Shown: positions 17,144-25,978, counted from the first letter of the stretch. The stretch is DNA of 64,000 nt from Candidatus Obscuribacterium magneticum (GCA_020523905.1 JAJAPZ010000005.1:1-64000), one strand, 5' to 3'. Made by a program: numbers and translations. The notes: generated by a model not told the origin, from the sequence alone.

Positions 17144-18153
17144 AATTTCCTGGGTTTTTCCGTCGTTTCCATTTCCAATTCCAGCGCTCGTTGTCGGCTG
17201 GGCAGAAGCCCCTGGGGCCGGTAGATGGCCAGTATGACAAGGGCCAATCCGAAAAGAAAATACCGCCAGCTCATAAATCCGCTCGTCAACATATTCCGAA
17301 GGAGTTCCGGAACCAGCATGACAATCGCTACGCCTAGAAGCGTCCCCGGAATCGATCCCATGCCTCCAATGACGACCATCGCCACCAGCATCACCGACTC
17401 CCAAAAGGTGAAGGATTCCGGCGTGACAAAATTTTCCCAGCGGGCGAAGATGCCTCCGGCGATCCCCGCAAACCCCGCACTGGCGACAAAGCCGATCATC
17501 TTCATCCGCGTGAGCTCGATCCCGACCAGGCGGGCCGCCACCTCGTCTTCCCGGATGGCCATCCATGCCCGCCCCATCCGCGAAAAAAGGAGGCGCCGGG
17601 TGATGACAACGCAGATGACAAGGACAATGAGGATCAGGTAATAGAACTCAAAGTTGGTGACGATGGGCCAGCGAAAGAACAGGATTGGTTTGACGTGAGA
17701 ATCCGTCAGAAGGGAAATCCCCTTGGGGCCGTTTGTCACGGAGTCCCAATTGTTCAGAACGATTCGGGTGATTTCCCCGAAACCAAGAGTGACGATCGCC
17801 AGATAATCCCCCCGAAGACGCAAGACCGTGGCCCCGATAAGAGCCCGAAGGAGGACGGCCATGCCGGTCGACAAGAGGAGAGCCGTCCAAAATCCGACTC
17901 CCGCTTTCGACAGCAAGGCCATCGAATAGGCCCCCACGGCATAGAAGGCCATAAAGCCCAGATCCAGGAGACCGAGAAACCCCACGACGATGTTGAGCCC
18001 AAGCCCCAGGATCATGTAGAGACCGACCAAGGCCAGGAGCCGAATCATATAGGAATAAGAGGAGTCCCGAAGCGGTATCGGCAGAAGGAAGGCGACCAGA
18101 AGCGTCAAACCAATGCCGGCATATTTCGTGACCGAAAGTTTGCCCCGCAACAT
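17140..18153 (-). CDS. livM: Branched-chain amino acid ABC transporter permease LivM
   Basis: A 337-residue inner-membrane permease with about ten hydrophobic segments and the conserved family stretch RLRGDYLAIVTLGFGEI. It forms the translocation channel with LivH. The start ATG 18153 (MLRGKLS) overlaps the livH stop as TGATG. The longer frame to 18246 would add 31 residues read from inside livH and is unlikely. Its TGA overlaps the livG ATG. Confidence 0.92.
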   Translation of the reverse strand: MLRGKLSVTKYAGIGLTLLVAFLLPIPLRDSSYSYMIRLLALVGLYMILGLGLNIVVGFLGLLDLGFMAFYAVGAYSMALLSKAGVGFWTALLLSTGMAVLLRALIGATVLRLRGDYLAIVTLGFGEITRIVLNNWDSVTNGPKGISLLTDSHVKPILFFRWPIVTNFEFYYLILIVLVICVVITRRLLFSRMGRAWMAIREDEVAARLVGIELTRMKMIGFVASAGFAGIAGGIFARWENFVTPESFTFWESVMLVAMVVIGGMGSIPGTLLGVAIVMLVPELLRNMLTSGFMSWRYFLFGLALVILAIYRPQGLLPSRQRALELEMETTEKPRKL

Positions 18154-19046
18154 CAAATTTTCTCGGAGGTTCGCTCGCCCAAAAGGCCGGACGGACGAAA
18201 GATCAAAACCAGAATGAGGATCGCGTAGGCCACGACATCTTTCCACTCCGCCTCGTTAAGGAAAGCCGCCCCCATCGCCTCCGATACGCCCAAAAGAAGC
18301 CCTCCCAGCATGGCCCCCGGGACATTTCCGATGCCGCCCAAGACAGCAGCGGTAAAGGCTTTCATCCCCGGAACAAAACCCATGTTGTACTTAATGGAAC
18401 CGTAATAGAGGCTGTAGAGGATCCCGGCGGCGCCTCCCAGGGCGGCGCCAATAAAGAAGGTCAGCGAAATGATCCGGTTCACGGGAATCCCAACGAGTTC
18501 GGCCGCCTCGCGGTCCTGGGCGCACGCGCGCATGGCCTGCCCGATTTTCGTGGTGTTTATTAAAAGCCACAGCAATCCCATGAGCATGAGACTGCTGAGG
18601 AGAATGATCAACTGAATCAGGGATAACCGAACGGCTCCAAAGGAGATTTGGGTAAAGGGAAGAACAGAGGGAAAGGGGAGGAAATCGTTTCGCCAAAGAA
18701 AGACGGCATTTTGCAGGACAATGGAGACGCCAATGGCCGATATAAGGGGAGCCAACCGGGGGGCCCGCCGAAGCGGGGTGTAAGCCACCTTTTCTATGCC
18801 GGCGGCCGTCAACCCGCAGGCCAGCATGCCCGAAATAAAGGTGAGGGGGAGGCCGATCGGCCAGGGGAGATGACCGGTCCCGACCAAAACGCCGCATCCG
18901 GCAAAGGCCCCCAGCATGAAAATCTCCGAATGAGCAAAGTTGATCATGAGAAGGATGCCGTAAACCATGGTGTAGCCCAGGGCGACGAGCGCGTAGATGG
19001 AGCCGAGGGTAACGCCGTTCAGGAGCTGTTCGAAAAAGGTGTTCAT
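18153..19046 (-). CDS. livH: Branched-chain amino acid ABC transporter permease LivH
   Basis: A 297-residue inner-membrane permease with about eight hydrophobic segments. The family motifs LLNGVTLGSIYALVALGYTM at the N-terminus and VLGGIGNVPGAMLGG near the C-terminus are present. It pairs with LivM. The cytoplasmic coupling region is around QAMRACAQDREAAELVGI. A cluster of REP units (19052-19184) separates it from livK upstream, and livM follows with a one-base overlap. Confidence 0.93.
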   Translation of the reverse strand: MNTFFEQLLNGVTLGSIYALVALGYTMVYGILLMINFAHSEIFMLGAFAGCGVLVGTGHLPWPIGLPLTFISGMLACGLTAAGIEKVAYTPLRRAPRLAPLISAIGVSIVLQNAVFLWRNDFLPFPSVLPFTQISFGAVRLSLIQLIILLSSLMLMGLLWLLINTTKIGQAMRACAQDREAAELVGIPVNRIISLTFFIGAALGGAAGILYSLYYGSIKYNMGFVPGMKAFTAAVLGGIGNVPGAMLGGLLLGVSEAMGAAFLNEAEWKDVVAYAILILVLIFRPSGLLGERTSEKI

Positions 19047-19051
19047 CTGGC

Positions 19052-19184
19052 GCCGTCATCCGCCGCGCAGGTCGTCACCCCGGCGAAAGCCGGGGTCCAG
19101 TCTTTTAACATTATTCTGGATCCCGACTTCCGTCGGGATGACGCCTTTCGGCGTAGCCTGGATTCCCGCCTTCGCGGGAATGAC
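19052..19184. repeat. REP-like cluster (three full units plus one truncated) between livK and livH
   Basis: Truncated unit ~19052-19070. Full units are 19073-19100 (CACCCCGGC-GAAA-GCCGGGGTC), 19116-19143 (ATCCCGAC-TTCC-GTCGGGAT) and 19157-19184 (ATTCCCGCC-TTC-GCGGGAAT). The arms differ between units while staying self-complementary, which suggests selection for the hairpin rather than the exact sequence. Confidence 0.92.
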
Positions 19185-19194
19185 AGAGTCTGGA

Positions 19195-20358
19195 TCATCT
19201 GTTCTTTCCCTTCTGATAGGGTTTGAATTCACCGTTTTCCACGCGGTAGACGGTGATGGTTTTGTTGAGGGTATCTCCCTTTTCGTCAAATTGCGTCGTG
19301 CCCAGGACGCCGGTGTATTTGACGGTGCGCAAATATTCAATGATCTTTTTGCGGTCCGGGCCGACTTTTTTAATGGCGTCCAAAAGAATCGACGCGACTT
19401 CATACCCGTAATGGTCGTAAGACTTAATCTCTTCTCCCGGATACGCCTTTTTATACGCATCTATAAACGACTGGGCGGAGGGGGTGAGTTCCGGCGGACT
19501 GCCCACGAACGTGATGAAACTTCCTTCCGCCGCCTTCCCGGCGGTTTTAATAAAGGTCGGATCGTAGTTGGCTTCCGAACCGAGGAAGGATCCTTTGAAA
19601 CCCACATCGCGAGCTTGCCGAAGGAGGACGCCCCCTTCCGAAAAGATGCCTCCAAAGTAGATGATCTCTGGTGACATCCCGACAATCTTGGTTAAAAGGG
19701 CTCGAAAATCGCGATCCCCTGTCTGGATGCCTTCAAATGTCAGAACCTTTCCCCCAACGGCACCATAGTGTTTCTGGAATTCCTCGGCCACACCCTGGCC
19801 GTAAGCTGTTTTGTCATGAATAACGGCGGCCCTTTTGGCCCTGAGGTCCTTATACGAGAAATCGGCCCCGAACGCCCCCTGGACATTGTCGGTCGTATTG
19901 ACGCGGAAGATGTTTCGGGGCCAAATCCATTGGGGTGAAAGCTGTTGAAGGGTGAGTTCAGGATTGGTTGAGGCGGGAGAGAGCATCGGCAGATTGACTT
20001 GCGCATAGACGCGCGAAGCGGGGATGGAGCAACCCGAATTGAAATGGCCGATGACGGCCACAATCGACCGGTCGGAGACGATCCGGTTGGCAACGCTCAC
20101 CGCTTCTTTCGGGTCGGACCGGTCGTCAAACAATTCACACGCGATCTTTTGGGGAACCTGGCCGCTGGCATTGGCTTTATCAACGGCCATCTGGACGGCC
20201 CGTTTAATTCCCTGGCCGAGGGAGGCGATGTCGCCGGTGAGAGGAACCGCCAAGGCAATCCGAATCTCGTTGGTTTTTGTCTGGCAAGCGGAAGTAAAAA
20301 GTAATGTCATCCCCGCGAAAGCGGGGATCCAGGCCGTCAATCCATCCTTTAAAGACAT
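19195..20358 (-). CDS. livK: Branched-chain amino acid ABC transporter substrate-binding lipoprotein LivK
   Basis: A 387-residue periplasmic binding protein of the Leu/Ile/Val (type I) family: IALAVPLTGDIASLGQGIKRAV, then VIGHFNSGCSIPASRVYAQ and SPASTNPELT. It captures substrate for LivHMGF. The N-terminus is odd. The ATG (20358) lies in the spacer of a REP pair, and the right-hand repeat is translated as AWIPAFAGMT, supplying the hydrophobic core before a Cys at position 25 (LFTSAC), a poor but plausible lipobox. The only in-frame ATG downstream (20310) is also inside the repeat. It is first of the liv genes, 49 bases after thrC. Confidence 0.9.
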   Translation of the reverse strand: MSLKDGLTAWIPAFAGMTLLFTSACQTKTNEIRIALAVPLTGDIASLGQGIKRAVQMAVDKANASGQVPQKIACELFDDRSDPKEAVSVANRIVSDRSIVAVIGHFNSGCSIPASRVYAQVNLPMLSPASTNPELTLQQLSPQWIWPRNIFRVNTTDNVQGAFGADFSYKDLRAKRAAVIHDKTAYGQGVAEEFQKHYGAVGGKVLTFEGIQTGDRDFRALLTKIVGMSPEIIYFGGIFSEGGVLLRQARDVGFKGSFLGSEANYDPTFIKTAGKAAEGSFITFVGSPPELTPSAQSFIDAYKKAYPGEEIKSYDHYGYEVASILLDAIKKVGPDRKKIIEYLRTVKYTGVLGTTQFDEKGDTLNKTITVYRVENGEFKPYQKGKNR

Positions 20359-20395
20359 GTTTAAGACCTGGGTCCCCGCTTTCGCGGGGACGACG
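20306..20395. repeat. REP-like pair overlapping the livK start
   Basis: Units 20306-20333 and 20367-20395 (CCCCGC-GAAA-GCGGGG arms) flank a 33-base spacer. The left unit is inside livK codons ~9-18. The right unit lies just upstream of the start codon, where it could fold over or near the ribosome-binding region. Confidence 0.93.
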
Positions 20396-20407
20396 ATAAT
20401 GTGGGAA

Positions 20408-21478
20408 TCAAAGATTCAACTCCCTGAGAATATCGTTCACATCAGGCTTAATCGATTTCGGTTTGGGCATGATGGCCATGGCGCAATCCGGATCTTTTAG
20501 GCCGTGGCCGGTAATGATGCAAACCACGGATGTCCCTTTCTCTATTTTGAATTTTTTCTGGGCGATATATTTCTTGAGACCGGCCACCCCAGCCGCACTG
20601 GCAGGTTCGCAAAAGATGCCTTCGATCGACGCCATCATCTTGTAGGCCTCGAGAATTTCCTCATCGGACACCATGTCGATGACACCGCCGGACTCATCCC
20701 GGGCCGCTTCCGCCTTTTTCCAGGACGCCGGATTGCCGATCTTAATCGCCGTCGCTACGGTCTTCGGGTTTTTAACGGGTTCCCCTCTGACAATGGGAGC
20801 CGCCCCTTCCGCCTGAAACCCCATCATCTTTGGCTTTGATGCCGCCTTCCGCTTATCGACATATTCTTTATAACCCATCCAATAGGCCGTGATGTTTCCC
20901 GCATTACCCACCGGCATAAACTGGTAATCCGGCGCCTTTCCCAGGGTATCGATGATTTCAAAGGATCCTGTCTTCTGGCCTTCTATCCGCATGGGATTTA
21001 ACGAATTGACCATGGTGATGTGCTTTGACCCTGAAATCCTTTTCACCAATTCCAACGCCTCATCAAAATTCCCCTGAACCGCAAGGACCTGGGCTCCATG
21101 CATAAGGGCTTGGGAGAGCTTCCCCAGCGCAATGTTTCCTTCCGGAATGAGCACGACGCATTTCATGCCGGCGCGGGCCGCGTAGGCGGCGGCGGAGGCC
21201 GAGGTGTTTCCGGTAGATCCGCAGATGACGGCCTTGGACCCTTCCTGAAGGGCCTGCGAGATGGCAACGGTCATCCCCCGGTCCTTAAAGGAGCCGGTCG
21301 GATTCAGCCCTTCGAGTTTCAGATAAAGGGAAATCTGCGGAGCCCCCAGAGCCTTGGCCAATCGAGGCACTTCGACCAGGGGTGTGTTTCCCTCGTTCAA
21401 AGAGACGATATACCGGTCTTCGATTTTCGGGAGATTCGCCCGGTAGCGATCGATGACGCCATTGTAGGTCGAGCTCAT
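20408..21478 (-). CDS. thrC: Threonine synthase
   Basis: A 356-residue PLP enzyme of fold type II that converts O-phosphohomoserine to threonine. The PLP lysine is in NPTGSFKDRGM. The phosphate-binding region GSTGNTSASAAAYAARAG and the glycine-rich VGNAGNITAYWMGYKEY are clear. Its ATG overlaps the hom stop (ATGA), coupling the last two steps from aspartate semialdehyde to threonine. Length is right for the short (class 2) threonine synthases. The livK gene follows on the same strand after 49 bases that include a REP unit. Confidence 0.95.
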   Translation of the reverse strand: MSSTYNGVIDRYRANLPKIEDRYIVSLNEGNTPLVEVPRLAKALGAPQISLYLKLEGLNPTGSFKDRGMTVAISQALQEGSKAVICGSTGNTSASAAAYAARAGMKCVVLIPEGNIALGKLSQALMHGAQVLAVQGNFDEALELVKRISGSKHITMVNSLNPMRIEGQKTGSFEIIDTLGKAPDYQFMPVGNAGNITAYWMGYKEYVDKRKAASKPKMMGFQAEGAAPIVRGEPVKNPKTVATAIKIGNPASWKKAEAARDESGGVIDMVSDEEILEAYKMMASIEGIFCEPASAAGVAGLKKYIAQKKFKIEKGTSVVCIITGHGLKDPDCAMAIMPKPKSIKPDVNDILRELNL

Positions 21479-22779
21479 GCCATCCTCAACAAGACCGTTT
21501 TGGCTTTGGTGGTCGGAAGGCGGTTGATTTCTTTCACCGACGCCTGAACATCCTTTTCCAAGCTGTCATGGGTTAAAAGGATCACAGGGACGACTCTCCG
21601 GCGCGGGTCTTCCTCAAACTCGTCCTGATGGACGGACGCGATGGAGACCTTGTGCCGCCCGAGGATTCCCGTGATTTTTGACAGGACGCCGGGTTTATCA
21701 ATGGTGTTAACGCGCAGATAGTACCGCCCTTGAGCGTCTTCCATGGAGGCAAAGTCGAGCTTCCGGTGGTCCCGGCGGCTGACATAAGGAAGCTGACCCG
21801 CTGTCCCATTGGCGATCTGACGGCAAAGGAATATTAGATCCGAAAGGACGGCACTCGCCGTCGGAAGGCGCCCGGCTCCTTTGCCGTAAAGCATGACGTC
21901 ATTGACGGCATTGCCATGCAGGGCAATGGCGTTGTATTCATTCCTCGCATGGGCAAAAGGATGGGTCAAGGGAACCAAAGCCGGGTGGACCCTCAAGAGC
22001 CACCCCTGGGGCAACTTTTCGGCAATGGCGAGGAGCTTGATGGTACTATGGTACTTATCCTGCACCACTCGCATGTCATAACTTTGAATCTGGCGTATGC
22101 CTTCGCAATAGACGCGATTCGGTGGAAGCCACTGGCCGGCGGCCAGAGAAGCGAGAATGGAAATCTTCTGGGCGGCGTCGATGCCGTCAATGTCGAACGA
22201 CGGATCCACTTCCGCGAAGCCGGCGCCTTGAGCCTCTTTTAAAGCCTCATCAAAGCCCATTCCTTTCTCCTGCATCTGGGTCAGAATGAAATTGGTCGTT
22301 CCGTTTAAGATGCCGACGATCTTGTGGATTTTGTTGCCGGCCAATCCTTCGTTGAGGGCCTGAATGACGGGGACGCCGCCTCCCACGGCCGCCTCGAAAT
22401 AGACAAGCCTCCGCCGTTTCAGCGCGATGCCGAAAATCTCGTCCCAATACTTTGAGAGGATGGCCTTATTCGCCGTCACCACGTGCTTATCGGCCCGAAG
22501 AGCCGATATCACAATCGTCCGCGCCGGCTCGTTGCCTCCAATAAGTTCAATAATGCAATCCACCTCCGGATCGAACACGACATCCTGCCAACGGTTCGTC
22601 TTCCGGATGCTGGCATCTATCAGGTGAGGGACCTTGTACTCTTTCGCGCACACCCATTTAAACCGGACCGATGCGCCAACCCGTGTTTCCACATCGGCCT
22701 TATGCTCTTTAAAAAGCTGCAAGGTCCCTGAGCCGATGGTCCCGAATCCAATAAGTCCAAGAGTTATATGAGGTTTCAT
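21475..22779 (-). CDS. hom: Homoserine dehydrogenase
   Basis: A 434-residue NAD(P)-dependent enzyme that reduces aspartate semialdehyde to homoserine. The Rossmann motif is GLIGFGTIGSGT. The catalytic region reads GAGFAEVDPSFDIDGIDAAQK, and VGILNGTTNFILTQM is typical. A C-terminal ACT domain (INTIDKPGVLSKITGILGRHKVSIASV, given here in outline) suggests feedback by threonine, as in related enzymes. It sits between an aminotransferase gene (25-base gap) and thrC (4-base overlap). Confidence 0.95.
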   Translation of the reverse strand: MKPHITLGLIGFGTIGSGTLQLFKEHKADVETRVGASVRFKWVCAKEYKVPHLIDASIRKTNRWQDVVFDPEVDCIIELIGGNEPARTIVISALRADKHVVTANKAILSKYWDEIFGIALKRRRLVYFEAAVGGGVPVIQALNEGLAGNKIHKIVGILNGTTNFILTQMQEKGMGFDEALKEAQGAGFAEVDPSFDIDGIDAAQKISILASLAAGQWLPPNRVYCEGIRQIQSYDMRVVQDKYHSTIKLLAIAEKLPQGWLLRVHPALVPLTHPFAHARNEYNAIALHGNAVNDVMLYGKGAGRLPTASAVLSDLIFLCRQIANGTAGQLPYVSRRDHRKLDFASMEDAQGRYYLRVNTIDKPGVLSKITGILGRHKVSIASVHQDEFEEDPRRRVVPVILLTHDSLEKDVQASVKEINRLPTTKAKTVLLRMA

Positions 22780-22804
22780 GATATTTATCCTGTCTCCTTA
22801 GGCC

Positions 22805-24019
22805 TTATACCTTCTTCGGCTTTTTTATATTGACTCCCGTCACCCCTTGAAACTTCTTCAAACGCAGAAGAAGGTCGTAAAGACGGCTGTCCCGGGTCAC
22901 CAGGGCAAAGCGGACAAAGCCTTCCCCCCCCTCTCCAAAGCCGACGCCGGGAGCCAGGGCGATCCCTGTTTCCTTTATCAATTTCTCGCAAAACGTGAGG
23001 GATCCCATCGAACGGAAGGAATCCGGTATCTGAGCCCAAATGTACATGGTCGCCTTCGGTTTATTTATTTTCCAACCGAGGCTGGTCAAACCGTCGTAGA
23101 GATAATCCCGCCGTCTCTGATAAACGGCTGACAGCTGCTTCACAAAATCCGGCCAAAGCTCCAGGGCCTTCACGCCGGAAAGCTGAATGAAGGTCGGAAC
23201 GCCGTAATCCCGGTAGGATTTGATCTTTTCCAGCGGTCCCAAAATCTTTTCATCGCCGCAGGCCCATCCCAAACGCCACCCGGCCATGTTGAAGGATTTA
23301 GAAAAGGAATGGAACTCCAGTCCCACGTCGCGGGCACCAGGGATGCTGAAAAAACTCCCCGGATGAAAGTCGTCAAACGCGATCTCGCAATACGCGTTGT
23401 CGTAACAGACGAGAATCTCGTACTTCTTGGCGAATGCCACAACCTCTTTCAGGTACGCGGAGTCTTCAATGACGGCGGTCGTCGGGTTGTTGGGATAATT
23501 TAAAAACAAAATCTTCGCTTTTCGAGCAATATCGTCCGGAATTTTATCGAGTTCTGGAAGATATCCATTTTTCTCATTGATGGGCATGAGATAGGGTTTC
23601 CCCTGAGCCAGGATGACTCCGTAAATGTGAACGGGATAGCAAGGCGAAGGAACCAGGGCGATCTCCCCCGGCTCCAAATACGCCGAACAAAGATTGGCGA
23701 TTCCCTCCTTTGATCCGACGAGGGCGCAGATCTCCTTCGCCGGATCGAGATCGACGTCAAACCTCTTCTTCATCCAAGAAGAAACAGCTTGGCGGAATTT
23801 GGGCATCCCCTTGGCCTGCGGGTATCGGTGGGTGGCATGGTGATTTTGAACGGTGTCCACCAGCCGGTCGATGACGGGCTGGGGGGTTGGCAAGTCCGGA
23901 TTTCCCATGGACAAATCAATAATGTCCAGATTCTTTGCCCGGGCTTCAAGAGCCAGCGTTTTAATCCGGCCAAATATGTAGGGCGGCAGATTTTGCAGGT
24001 TGGAAATCGGCTGTCTCAT
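22805..24019 (-). CDS. Class I/II aminotransferase (AlaC / LL-diaminopimelate aminotransferase-like)
   Basis: A 404-residue PLP fold-type I aminotransferase. The PLP lysine is in SFSKSFNMAGWRLGW. NYPNNPTTAV carries the NPTG-like Asn, and YDNAYCEIAFD carries the Asp that contacts the PLP ring. The closest look is the AlaC/YfdZ and DapL group, so the substrate could be alanine/glutamate or a diaminopimelate intermediate. Being first in an operon with hom and thrC favours an aspartate-family or alanine role. I chose ATG 24019; the frame opens eight codons earlier at a TTG. A TATAAT box lies ~113 bases upstream. Confidence 0.88.
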   Translation of the reverse strand: MRQPISNLQNLPPYIFGRIKTLALEARAKNLDIIDLSMGNPDLPTPQPVIDRLVDTVQNHHATHRYPQAKGMPKFRQAVSSWMKKRFDVDLDPAKEICALVGSKEGIANLCSAYLEPGEIALVPSPCYPVHIYGVILAQGKPYLMPINEKNGYLPELDKIPDDIARKAKILFLNYPNNPTTAVIEDSAYLKEVVAFAKKYEILVCYDNAYCEIAFDDFHPGSFFSIPGARDVGLEFHSFSKSFNMAGWRLGWACGDEKILGPLEKIKSYRDYGVPTFIQLSGVKALELWPDFVKQLSAVYQRRRDYLYDGLTSLGWKINKPKATMYIWAQIPDSFRSMGSLTFCEKLIKETGIALAPGVGFGEGGEGFVRFALVTRDSRLYDLLLRLKKFQGVTGVNIKKPKKV

Positions 24020-24131
24020 AGGCGGGAATTCTATTAAAAACAAACCCCGCTTTAATTCGATTTTATGGGAAAGTCAAATGACATCACCAGGCAATGATTT
24101 TCTATTGGAAGGAATTTATATTTCGGTGGTT

Positions 24132-24137
24132 ATTATA
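24132..24137 (-). promoter_or_regulatory. Possible -10 box (TATAAT) for the aminotransferase-hom-thrC-liv operon
   Basis: A perfect TATAAT on the minus strand in the 190-base gap before the first gene of the operon. No good -35 lies at 16-18 bases; TTGAAT is 20 bases away. Promoter call is therefore tentative. Confidence 0.3.
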
Positions 24138-24209
24138 AAGTAACCAAATACGACAAAATTCAAGGATTCGTTAAACCTCGATGCCCGTTTGTTAAAAAAT
24201 AAACAGCAG

Positions 24210-24509
24210 TTAATGGGAAAGAGGCGGAACGATCGGTGTTTTCACCAGTTTCTTAAGGGACAAACTGGGTTTAAAGGAGATCTTCCGTCCGATGGGGATT
24301 TGAATTGTTTCCCCGGTCTTTGGATTTCTCCCTGGACGCGCCTTACGAGATTTCACCTTGAAGGTCCCTAGACCCGAAAGAGATATTTTTCCCCCTTCGG
24401 AGATGGTGGCCCGTATGGAGCCTACCAGGGCTTTTACGGCTCGGATGGCTTCGGATCTCTTTAAACGCGCTTCCCGAGTGACTCTGTCAATCAGTTCATT
24501 CTTTTTCAC
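24210..24509 (-). CDS. HU/IHF-family nucleoid DNA-binding protein
   Basis: A 99-residue histone-like protein. The family signature GRNPKTGETIQIP is present in the DNA-binding arm, after the dimerisation helices KKNELIDRVTREARL and SEAIRAVKALVGSIRATIS. It bends and compacts DNA as a dimer. The start is GTG, placed right after an AGGAGG ribosome-binding site. Upstream are two perfect palindromes (24532-24545 and 24594-24605). It is transcribed alone between the TPR gene and the aminotransferase operon. Confidence 0.95.
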   Translation of the reverse strand: MKKNELIDRVTREARLKRSEAIRAVKALVGSIRATISEGGKISLSGLGTFKVKSRKARPGRNPKTGETIQIPIGRKISFKPSLSLKKLVKTPIVPPLSH

Positions 24510-24531
24510 ATATCCTCCTCAACACAAGAGC

Positions 24532-24545
24532 TTGCCCTAGGGCAA
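24532..24545. promoter_or_regulatory. 14-bp perfect palindrome upstream of the HU gene
   Basis: TTGCCCTAGGGCAA lies in the leader 23 bases before the GTG start. Without a loop it suits a dimeric repressor operator rather than a terminator. Confidence 0.4.
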
Positions 24546-24570
24546 TCCCTTCAGAAAAGACAATTACATA

Positions 24571-24605
24571 CTGTATTTATAGGGTGTTTTTTACTCTTGC
24601 AAGAG
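24571..24605 (-). promoter_or_regulatory. Possible HU promoter with 12-bp palindrome CTCTTGCAAGAG
   Basis: On the minus strand TTGCAA is followed after 15 bases by TATAAA (short spacing). The -35 lies inside the perfect palindrome CTCTTGCAAGAG (24594-24605), which could be an operator overlapping the promoter. Confidence 0.3.
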
Positions 24606-24682
24606 GTTTTTTAAAAATTTAATGGCAAAGTCAATGCGGTTTTCAATTGTTTTAAATTATCGACGGAAAAAGGATTCTATGA

Positions 24683-25978
24683 TCAAGGGATGGTTTTGTA
24701 TCGTGAAAAACGATTTATATCAACGCCCAGTTTTTTAAATCTGCTCCAACCAACTTTATGTCCAAGGGCTCTCTTTGCCAAAAGCATCTCAAGGTTGAGC
24801 CCTAAACTTCGGGCCTCCCTCAATGCTCTGGCATAGTCAATCCGATGATGAGGATCACCTAGGCAACGGTAGTATTCCCCCCATCCAAGATCACCATAGA
24901 CCATCCCTCGCACATCCCGAGCCGCATGGAACAAATGGCGGGCCCGTTTTAGATCTTCACGGGCTTCCATAAATTGCTTTAAGTAAATTCTTGCCTGGGC
25001 TCGGCTCCAATAAACAAAACCCAAAGGGCCTTTTTGACCCATTTTTTTGTAAAGCTTGATCGACTTATTTAACAGCTTAAGGGCGAGATTCATATTTCCT
25101 TCCATTCGTACGGCATTGCCCATGCCGCAATAGGAATAAGCGAGTCCAAACCTGTCATTGATACGCTTGAATGTTGCATGTGCCTTTCGATAAAGCTGCC
25201 CGGATTCTTTAGCCCATCCCTTCATGCGAAGGGTTCCGGCCAAGCCGCACATCACATAGGCGCTTCCCCGTTTATCGGGGCCTTTTTCGTAAAGGCGCAA
25301 ACTTTTTCTCAAACTTATCTCTGCTTTCCGGACATAACCGATGAATCTCTGCGTTGTTCCGTAAGCCCAGAGAGCATAGGCGAATCCATCATTATCATTG
25401 ATATTCTTATATATTCGAGTGATTCGCCCGAATTCGGTGGCGGCTTCTCTAAATTCCCCCCTCCCTCTCCGGCAAAGGGCAATCCCACATTTCGCATCAA
25501 TGGCCAAGGGGACCCATGGCGAACGTTTTGATTCCATAAACTCTCTGCATGTTGACAGAACGCATCCATACCGCTGTTGCGCTTCGTCAATCTTCTCAAG
25601 CTGCCTGTCGATATCTCCCAAATTCAAGAAACTTTGAATCAACCCGAATGTATCCTTTGAACGTTTATAGTAAAGAAGGGACTTTTTGTAGAACTTTGCC
25701 GACGATAAATAGTTTCCAAGCATTTGGTGGGCTTGTCCCGACTTTTCATAAACTTCAGCTCTTAAAATCGAGTTCACCTTCGTCGTGAACAAGGGTTTAA
25801 TCAGTGAGAGAACTTTCCCGGGTTTATTATCTTCCAATAATTGTGCGGCCCGAGAGAGTCTATACGGCGGGTTTATTTTCAGCGAATTATCGTTTGGAAT
25901 GCTGGAAGCGACGACGGGCTTTGGGTTGTCCGGGTTTCTTTCGTTCGACCATTCGCGGATCTCTTGTGAGAAAGCCAC
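24683..25978 (-). CDS. Tetratricopeptide-repeat protein
   Basis: A protein of up to 431 residues built of TPR-like helical pairs across most of its length, for example AHQMLGNYLSSAKFYKKSLLYYK, AEISLRKSLRLYEKGPDKRG and LALKLLNKSIKLYKKMGQKG (shown in outline). No catalytic or membrane segment is visible, so it is probably a protein-protein scaffold. The longest frame starts at a GTG (25978) and overlaps rpsI by 92 bases, which is unusual. No good start exists between the rpsI stop and the first repeat, so either the overlap is real or a non-standard start is used. It follows rpsI on the same strand and may be co-transcribed. Confidence 0.7.
   Translation of the reverse strand: MAFSQEIREWSNERNPDNPKPVVASSIPNDNSLKINPPYRLSRAAQLLEDNKPGKVLSLIKPLFTTKVNSILRAEVYEKSGQAHQMLGNYLSSAKFYKKSLLYYKRSKDTFGLIQSFLNLGDIDRQLEKIDEAQQRYGCVLSTCREFMESKRSPWVPLAIDAKCGIALCRRGRGEFREAATEFGRITRIYKNINDNDGFAYALWAYGTTQRFIGYVRKAEISLRKSLRLYEKGPDKRGSAYVMCGLAGTLRMKGWAKESGQLYRKAHATFKRINDRFGLAYSYCGMGNAVRMEGNMNLALKLLNKSIKLYKKMGQKGPLGFVYWSRAQARIYLKQFMEAREDLKRARHLFHAARDVRGMVYGDLGWGEYYRCLGDPHHRIDYARALREARSLGLNLEMLLAKRALGHKVGWSRFKKLGVDINRFSRYKTIP

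Noticed and set aside
17144..17566. N-terminal extension of LivG
   Set aside because: Arg/Gly/His-rich sequence from the wrong frame of livM; family similarity begins at ATG 17143.
19052..19184. CRISPR-like series of short repeats
   Set aside because: Units are palindromic, differ in arm sequence, alternate in orientation and lack uniform spacers; no cas genes. They are REP-like.
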